NCBI GenBank assembly: GCA_025449435.1
Contig: JANWJO010000027.1
Span: 1-11,230 of the forward strand
DNA: 11,230 bases
Direction: 5' to 3'
DNA from: Chloroflexota bacterium
Lineage (GTDB): Bacteria > Chloroflexota > UBA4733
Positions 7,220 through 11,230 of the stretch are shown piece by piece. The notes under the pieces are model-generated. The model saw nothing but the letters and a program-made list of their open reading frames with translations. It ran no database searches and was not told the DNA's origin. The translations under genes were made by a program, and so were the position numbers. Positions within the stretch are counted from its first letter, which is position 1, and each line of letters opens with the position of its first letter.

Positions 7220-7234
7220 GGCTAGAGGAGTGCT

Positions 7235-8368
7235 ATGCGAATCACGCGTGTGGAGACCATTCCTGCCAGTGTTGGCCGGCGCATTTACGTCTATGTGCGC
7301 ATCACGACCGATGAGGGCATTGCTGGCATCGGCGAGGCCGCCTGCTCAGGCAAGGAGCGGGCGCTGATTGGGGCTATCCAGGAACTCGATAAGTATCGCA
7401 TCGGCGCCAACCCCTTCGAGATTGAGAAGCTGTGGTCGCTGATCTATCGCAACGCCTTCTGGCGGGGCGGTCCCGTGCTGTGTGGGGCCCTGTCCGGCGT
7501 GGAGCACGCCCTCTGGGACATCAAGGGCAAGGCGCTCAACGTTCCCGTATACGAGTTGCTGGGCGGCCGCTACCGGCATAAGGTGAAGTCCTACGCCTGG
7601 ATCCACGGAGACACGCCCGAGCAGTGCGCCGAACAAGCACTGCGCCTCAAGGATGGCGGCTGGCACGCTCTTAAATTCGCTCCATTTGAGGGGTGTGGAC
7701 CAGGTTTCGACGTGGCGCACGGCAAGCGCGTCGAGGCCAAGGTACGCGCGGTGCGGGAAGCGGTGGGTGACGAGTTCGGTATCGCCGTGGATGGGCACGG
7801 CCGGCTCAATCCCGTCAACGCGCTGGAAATGGCTAAGCGCGTCGAGCCCTACGGCGTGATGTTTTTCGAAGAGCCGGTGCTGCCGGAATATCCGGAGGCC
7901 ATGGCCGATGTGCGGCGTACGGCGCGCATCCCTGTCGCCACCGGCGAGCGGCTGTTCACCCGCTATCCCTTCCGCGACTTGCTCACCAGGCAAGCCGTCG
8001 ATGTGGTGCAGCCCGATATCTGCACGGTGGGCGGCATCCTAGAGACCTACAAGATTGCCACCATGGCCGAAGCCTTTATGGTGTCCATCGCACCACACAA
8101 CCCACTGTCGCCGCTGTCTACAGTGGTGTGCCTGCACCTGGATTCGGTGGTGCCCAACTTCTTGATTCAAGAGGTGGCATTCAACGCCGGACGGGAGCAT
8201 TTGCTCAACAAGCAAGTGGAGACGGTGCGCGACGGCTATCTGGTGCCGCCTGATGGACCGGGCTGGGGCGTCGAGCTCAACGACGATTATTTGCGGGCGC
8301 ACCCGATGCAGAACGACAACATCTTCACCGTGCGCTATGCCGAGGACGGCTCGATCATCGACATGTAG
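7235..8368 (+). CDS. D-galactonate dehydratase-like enolase-superfamily enzyme
   Basis: A 377-residue mandelate racemase/muconate lactonizing enzyme family protein. Such enzymes bind Mg2+ and remove a proton next to a carboxylate; the closest recognised pattern is sugar-acid dehydratase, giving a 2-keto-3-deoxy acid in the cytoplasm. The N-terminal capping domain spans about residues 1-115 and the barrel follows. Metal ligands D186 (VDGHGR), E212 (FFEEP) and E238 (ATGER) and histidines H188 and H288 (APHNPLSP) each sit three residues after D183, E209, E235, H185 and H285 of E. coli DgoD, as I recall its numbering, so the active-site layout is that of galactonate dehydratase. Related mannonate or other aldonate dehydratases share part of this pattern, so the substrate is uncertain. 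ATG at 7235 follows GAGGAG by four bases. It is the first gene of the cluster. Confidence 0.82.
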   Translation: MRITRVETIPASVGRRIYVYVRITTDEGIAGIGEAACSGKERALIGAIQELDKYRIGANPFEIEKLWSLIYRNAFWRGGPVLCGALSGVEHALWDIKGKALNVPVYELLGGRYRHKVKSYAWIHGDTPEQCAEQALRLKDGGWHALKFAPFEGCGPGFDVAHGKRVEAKVRAVREAVGDEFGIAVDGHGRLNPVNALEMAKRVEPYGVMFFEEPVLPEYPEAMADVRRTARIPVATGERLFTRYPFRDLLTRQAVDVVQPDICTVGGILETYKIATMAEAFMVSIAPHNPLSPLSTVVCLHLDSVVPNFLIQEVAFNAGREHLLNKQVETVRDGYLVPPDGPGWGVELNDDYLRAHPMQNDNIFTVRYAEDGSIIDM

Positions 8369-8460
8369 CGAGGCGCCTCATCCGGTACAGGAGCATCCGG
8401 TTTGCTGGCTGTGCTGAGTACACTAGCGCCGGTCGTAACGAGTGAGGGAGGGTCCACGCT
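8369..8460. other. Gap with a 10-bp palindrome and 8-bp direct repeats
   Basis: GAGGCGCCTC (8370-8379) is a perfect palindrome starting two bases after the dehydratase stop. CATCCGGT occurs twice in direct orientation (8379-8386 and 8394-8401), 15 bases apart. GGGAGGG (8446-8452) is the ribosome site for the next gene. No promoter was recognised, so the next gene may be transcribed from upstream. The repeats could bind a regulator or shape the mRNA. Confidence 0.4.
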
Positions 8461-9642
8461 GTGGATGTTATAGCGCTGCGGCGCCAGTTTCCGATGCTAC
8501 AACACAGCACCTATCTCAACGCCGGTGGTATCGGGCCAAACCCGCTGCCGGTGACCAACGCGCTGGTGGAACTTGCTCAGGAGGTGAGTGAGCAAGGTCC
8601 GGATGGCATGGCGTTTTCGCGTGAAGCCTTCACCGGAGCGGCGTCCACTCGCCGAAAGCTCGCGGCGTTCGTACACGGCGATGCCAGCGAGATTTCCTTG
8701 CTGCGCAGCACGGCAGAAGGCTTTGACATTGTTGGCCACGGCCTGCGCTGGCAGGAGGGCGACGAGGTGCTGTTCGGCGGTGGCGACCACCCGGCAGCGC
8801 GTGCCATCTGGACTATCCTGGCCCGCCGGCACGGCATCAAGCCGGTCAGGCTGGATATCCCCAACGCCAGCGCTGAGGAGATCGTGGCGTATGTCGGCCA
8901 GCACGTCACGCCGCGCACCAAGTTCGTGTCACTCAGCCACGTGAACTCCGAGAATGGCTTGCTCCTGCCGGCACGGCAGATCGCTGACCTGGCGCACCGC
9001 AACGGCGCGCTGTTCATGCTCGATGGCTGCCAGGCGGTCGGCAACACACCAGTGGATGTGCAAGCGCTCGATTGCGACTTTTATGCAGCGGGAACGTACA
9101 AGTGGCTGCTGGCGCCGTTTGGGTCAGCCTTCTTGTGGACGCGCCGTTCGCTGCTGGAGCGCGTCGAACCGTCGTGGGTTGGTGCGGGCGGCACTATTAA
9201 ATTCGATCCCGAGACTGGGCTGTGGGAGCCCATCGCCACCGGTGAGAAGTTCGAGTTTGGGGCGCGCTACTGGCCGGTGGTGCGCGCCCAAGCCGCCGCA
9301 GTGGACTTTGTGTCGGGTATCGGCATGACGCATATTGCCGAGCGGGAGCGACTGCTGGTCAACCGCATGCGCGCCCGGCTGGCGGACAAACCTGGCGTCA
9401 TCGACTTTTCGCCGGTGTGCGCCGAGCTCCAAACTGGCATGGCCGGAGCGGCAGTTCAGGGGATGGAAGGCAAAGCGCTGGCAGCCCGGCTGAATGCGCA
9501 GGGCGTCGAGTTGCGGGCCAACCGGGGGCCAGATGGCGTGACTGGCGTGCGCTTGTGCCTGGCGTTTTTTGTGACGGAAGAAGAAGTGGACGCCACGGCG
9601 GATCGCATCGCGAGCATCGCAGCGGAGGCGCGGAGCGCCTAA
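8461..9642 (+). CDS. Class V aminotransferase-fold PLP enzyme
   Basis: A 393-residue PLP-dependent enzyme of the aminotransferase class V / cysteine desulfurase / isopenicillin N epimerase group. Visible landmarks are the YLNAGGIGP N-terminal loop, H160 in LSHVNSENG, D188 and Q191 in MLDGCQAVG, and the Schiff-base lysine K214 in AAGTYKWLLAPFG. The small domain follows from about residue 270, with IGMTHIAERERLL. The group includes transaminases, epimerases, C-S lyases and desulfurases. A persulfide-forming cysteine loop of IscS type was not seen, so sulfur transfer is less likely. The FEFGARYWP stretch, where many members have an FE-GT pattern, may mark a distinct subgroup. GTG at 8461 follows GGGAGGG by 8 bases. 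It lies 92 nt after the dehydratase, so it probably belongs to the same pathway. The reaction cannot be named. Confidence 0.8.
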   Translation: MDVIALRRQFPMLQHSTYLNAGGIGPNPLPVTNALVELAQEVSEQGPDGMAFSREAFTGAASTRRKLAAFVHGDASEISLLRSTAEGFDIVGHGLRWQEGDEVLFGGGDHPAARAIWTILARRHGIKPVRLDIPNASAEEIVAYVGQHVTPRTKFVSLSHVNSENGLLLPARQIADLAHRNGALFMLDGCQAVGNTPVDVQALDCDFYAAGTYKWLLAPFGSAFLWTRRSLLERVEPSWVGAGGTIKFDPETGLWEPIATGEKFEFGARYWPVVRAQAAAVDFVSGIGMTHIAERERLLVNRMRARLADKPGVIDFSPVCAELQTGMAGAAVQGMEGKALAARLNAQGVELRANRGPDGVTGVRLCLAFFVTEEEVDATADRIASIAAEARSA

Positions 9643-9699
9643 GCTGGGGGACCTCTTACCGCGGCAGCTGGGCAAGTCTTGAAGGGAAGCGAAGGCAGC
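9643..9699 (+). promoter_or_regulatory. Ribosome binding region deciding the amidohydrolase start
   Basis: Purine-rich AAGGGAAG (9683-9690) and GAAGG (9691-9695) lie 4-12 bases before the ATG at 9700. An in-frame TTG at 9679 would add seven residues and has no such site in front. ATG 9700 is therefore preferred. Confidence 0.6.
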
Positions 9700-10932
9700 A
9701 TGGCAACGACGGTGGTGCGAGCGTCGCACCTGATCGACGGGCTCAACCCGCAGCGGGTTGACGATGGCGTGGTGGTGGTGAACGACGGCGTGATCGTGGC
9801 GGCGGGCGCCGCGCACAGCGTCACCATTCCCACCGGCAGTGACGTGACCACCTACGACTTTCCCGGGTGCACAGTGCTGCCCGGGCTTATCGACAGCCAT
9901 ACCCATCTGGTGTTTAGTGCCAGCGATCAAGCGCTGGAGGACGCCATCAACGACTCCGATGAGACGTTGCTGTTGCGCGGTATCGCCAACGCGCAGGCCG
10001 AGTTGCGCTGCGGCGTGACCACCGTGCGCGATTGCGGCGGGCGCGGCTTCCTGACGCTCGCGGTGCGCGACGGCATCAAGCGCGGCATCGTGGTGGGTCC
10101 ACGCATCCTCGCTGCATCCATGCCCATCACGACCACCGGGGGCCACCTGAACTTCTGTGGTCTGGAAGCCGATGGCGTGCCAGAGTTGATCAAGACCACT
10201 CGCCGGCTGTGCAAGGCTGGGGTGGACTTCATCAAAGTGATGGCGACCGGCGGTGGCATGACGCCAGGCACCAACTCGCGCGCACCGCAATACTCCGTGG
10301 AAGAGTTATCGGCGATCGTCGGCGAAGCTAGGCGGATGGGTAACCGGCACGTCGCCGCACACTGCCACGCCACGCAAGGCATCCGTAACGCCGTCGAGGC
10401 TGGCATCCGCACCATCGAACACTGCTCCTGGCTGCATCCGGAAGACGGCTTGGAGTACGATCCGCGCACGGTGGAGCGCATGGTGGAAAAGGGCACCTAC
10501 GTCACCTTGACGATGGGCTCGGAACGCGCCGCCATCAAGCCCGACGACCAGCTCGCTCCCTGGCAGATCCAGGGCAAACACCACTACGGCGAGCACTTCG
10601 ACCTGCTGCGGCGCACCGTGCAAGGCGGTGCCCGCTACATCGCCGCCAGCGATGCCGGGGTGAGCCGTACGTTCTTTGGCGAGTACCCGCTCACCTTGGA
10701 GGTGATGGTCACCAAGCTCGACATCGCACCGATGGACGTCTTGCGCGCCACCACCGGTAATGCCGCGGTGGCGCTGGGTGTGAGCAATGCGATTGGCGCG
10801 CTGAGCCCGGGCAGGCGCGGCGATGTGCTGGTGGTCGACGGCGACCCGCTGAGCGACATACGGGCCATGCGCAGCGTGCGGGCGGTGTATCGCGACGGCA
10901 CGCAACTGGTCAACAGCGGCTCGCTGGTGTAA
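9700..10932 (+). CDS. Metal-dependent amidohydrolase (imidazolonepropionase/prolidase-like)
   Basis: A 410-residue cytoplasmic amidohydrolase-superfamily enzyme, with no signal peptide. Binuclear-site residues are visible in order: H67 and H69 (LIDSHTHL), K179 (FIKVMATGG, the likely carboxylated bridging lysine), H221/H223 (AAHCHATQG), H241 (TIEHCSW) and D318 (ASDAG). N- and C-terminal strands form the small beta-sandwich that flanks the barrel, ending with the GDVLVVDGDPL segment usual for the group. Such enzymes hydrolyse amides, cyclic amides, or N-acyl or X-Pro dipeptides; the substrate here is unknown. The gene is 57 nt after the PLP enzyme and 57 nt before the dehydrogenase, which suggests an operon. 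The pairing with an amino-transfer enzyme and a sugar-acid dehydratase hints at breakdown of an amide- or amine-bearing acid, which is inference. Confidence 0.85.
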   Translation: MATTVVRASHLIDGLNPQRVDDGVVVVNDGVIVAAGAAHSVTIPTGSDVTTYDFPGCTVLPGLIDSHTHLVFSASDQALEDAINDSDETLLLRGIANAQAELRCGVTTVRDCGGRGFLTLAVRDGIKRGIVVGPRILAASMPITTTGGHLNFCGLEADGVPELIKTTRRLCKAGVDFIKVMATGGGMTPGTNSRAPQYSVEELSAIVGEARRMGNRHVAAHCHATQGIRNAVEAGIRTIEHCSWLHPEDGLEYDPRTVERMVEKGTYVTLTMGSERAAIKPDDQLAPWQIQGKHHYGEHFDLLRRTVQGGARYIAASDAGVSRTFFGEYPLTLEVMVTKLDIAPMDVLRATTGNAAVALGVSNAIGALSPGRRGDVLVVDGDPLSDIRAMRSVRAVYRDGTQLVNSGSLV

Positions 10933-10989
10933 GCCGTCTGGTGATACCAGGGCGCCAAGCAGTCGGAACACACGTAAAAGGAGTGGGTG

Positions 10990-11230
10990 ATGGCACAGAT
11001 CGTCCAGTATGCGACCGTGGGCTGTGGCGGGATGGGGCGCCGCCACTTGCGCGGCATGGCACGCTTGCAAAAAACCTCGTTCTGCAACATGCGGCTCGCC
11101 GCCGTGTGCGACCTCAATCAGGAGAACGCCAACTTCCTGGCCGATGAGGCGCAGGAATTGCTCGGCGCACGGCCGCGCGTGTTCGCCGATATTGCCCAGA
11201 TAGCCCAGGCGATGCCCGAGCTGCAAGCCG
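10990..11230 (+). CDS. Gfo/Idh/MocA-family oxidoreductase, N-terminal part
   Basis: The reading frame stays open from ATG 10990 to the window end, giving 80 residues. It begins MAQIVQYATVGCGGMGRRHL, where GCGGMGRRH is the dinucleotide-binding GxGxxGxxH loop of the Gfo/Idh/MocA family. LAAVCDLNQENA follows, with the aspartate after the second strand that often favours NAD over NADP. These enzymes oxidise or reduce sugars, inositols and related polyols in the cytoplasm. AAAAGGAG (10976-10983) is a good ribosome site six bases before the ATG. Most of the protein, including the catalytic lysine region, lies outside the window, so the substrate is unknown. It continues the catabolic gene run. Confidence 0.85.
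   Translation, partial: MAQIVQYATVGCGGMGRRHLRGMARLQKTSFCNMRLAAVCDLNQENANFLADEAQELLGARPRVFADIAQIAQAMPELQA

Noticed and set aside
9679..9699. TTG start for the amidohydrolase
   Set aside because: It adds seven residues with no ribosome site in front, while ATG 9700 follows purine-rich sites.
9124..10290. 388-codon minus-strand open frame opposite the PLP enzyme and amidohydrolase
   Set aside because: It spans two convincing plus-strand genes with intact catalytic residues. Its translation is rich in R, H, A and Q with no recognised domain.
10306..11226. 306-codon minus-strand open frame near the right edge
   Set aside because: It is opposite the amidohydrolase C-terminal half and the Gfo/Idh/MocA start, both supported by motifs and ribosome sites.

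Overview
This is a GC-rich bacterial window with strong G/C preference at third codon positions and frequent GTG starts. It has a compact plus-strand layout after a repeat-rich, apparently non-coding first 0.7 kb. Low-complexity G/C-rich intergenic repeats, a split pntAA-pntAB-pntB transhydrogenase and an SbcD/SbcC-like pair of the YhaO/YhaN type would all fit a Chloroflexota bacterium. That assignment is inferred from general character, not from a marker gene.

Region 1 (1-727) holds no convincing complete gene. A reading frame of unresolved strand runs off the left edge. A perfect 30-bp inverted repeat built from ATTCGT motifs (107-136 / 390-419) encloses a perfect TGTGA-N6-TCACA site of the kind bound by CRP/FNR-family regulators (322-337). 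Next come two tandem 42-bp C/G-rich units (431-514) and an inverted copy (553-592), all able to fold into hairpins.

Region 2 (728-4017) encodes a two-gene Mre11/Rad50-like machine. First is a possible 7-codon leader ORF with a strong Shine-Dalgarno sequence, whose stop overlaps the next start. Then come a metallophosphoesterase/nuclease with the full DxH-GD-GNHD-HG-GHxH motif set and, 3 nt later, an SMC-like ATPase. The ATPase carries two adjacent hydrophobic helices in the middle of its coiled-coil region and no zinc hook, so the complex is probably anchored in the membrane.

Region 3 (4018-7057) is a proton-translocating NAD(P) transhydrogenase operon of three genes (dI domain, small membrane subunit, membrane plus dIII subunit) joined by two ATGA overlaps. 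It would couple the proton gradient to NADPH formation. A perfect 29-bp-arm hairpin (7069-7136) closes the operon.

Region 4 (7058-11230) begins with a candidate TTGACA promoter and a 7-bp-arm dyad that could be an operator. These precede a run of separate plus-strand genes: a galactonate-dehydratase-like enolase-superfamily enzyme, a class V PLP-dependent aminotransferase-fold protein, a metal-dependent amidohydrolase, and the start of a Gfo/Idh/MocA-family dehydrogenase cut by the window end. The genes are 57-92 nt apart and each has its own ribosome binding site. They look like part of a catabolic cluster for a sugar acid or an amino/amide derivative, but the substrate cannot be read from this window.

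No defence system, CRISPR array, RNA gene, transposase or phage gene was seen. The most unusual items are the leader ORF on the nuclease gene, the membrane-hairpin Rad50-like ATPase, and the inverted-repeat element with its embedded CRP-like site.
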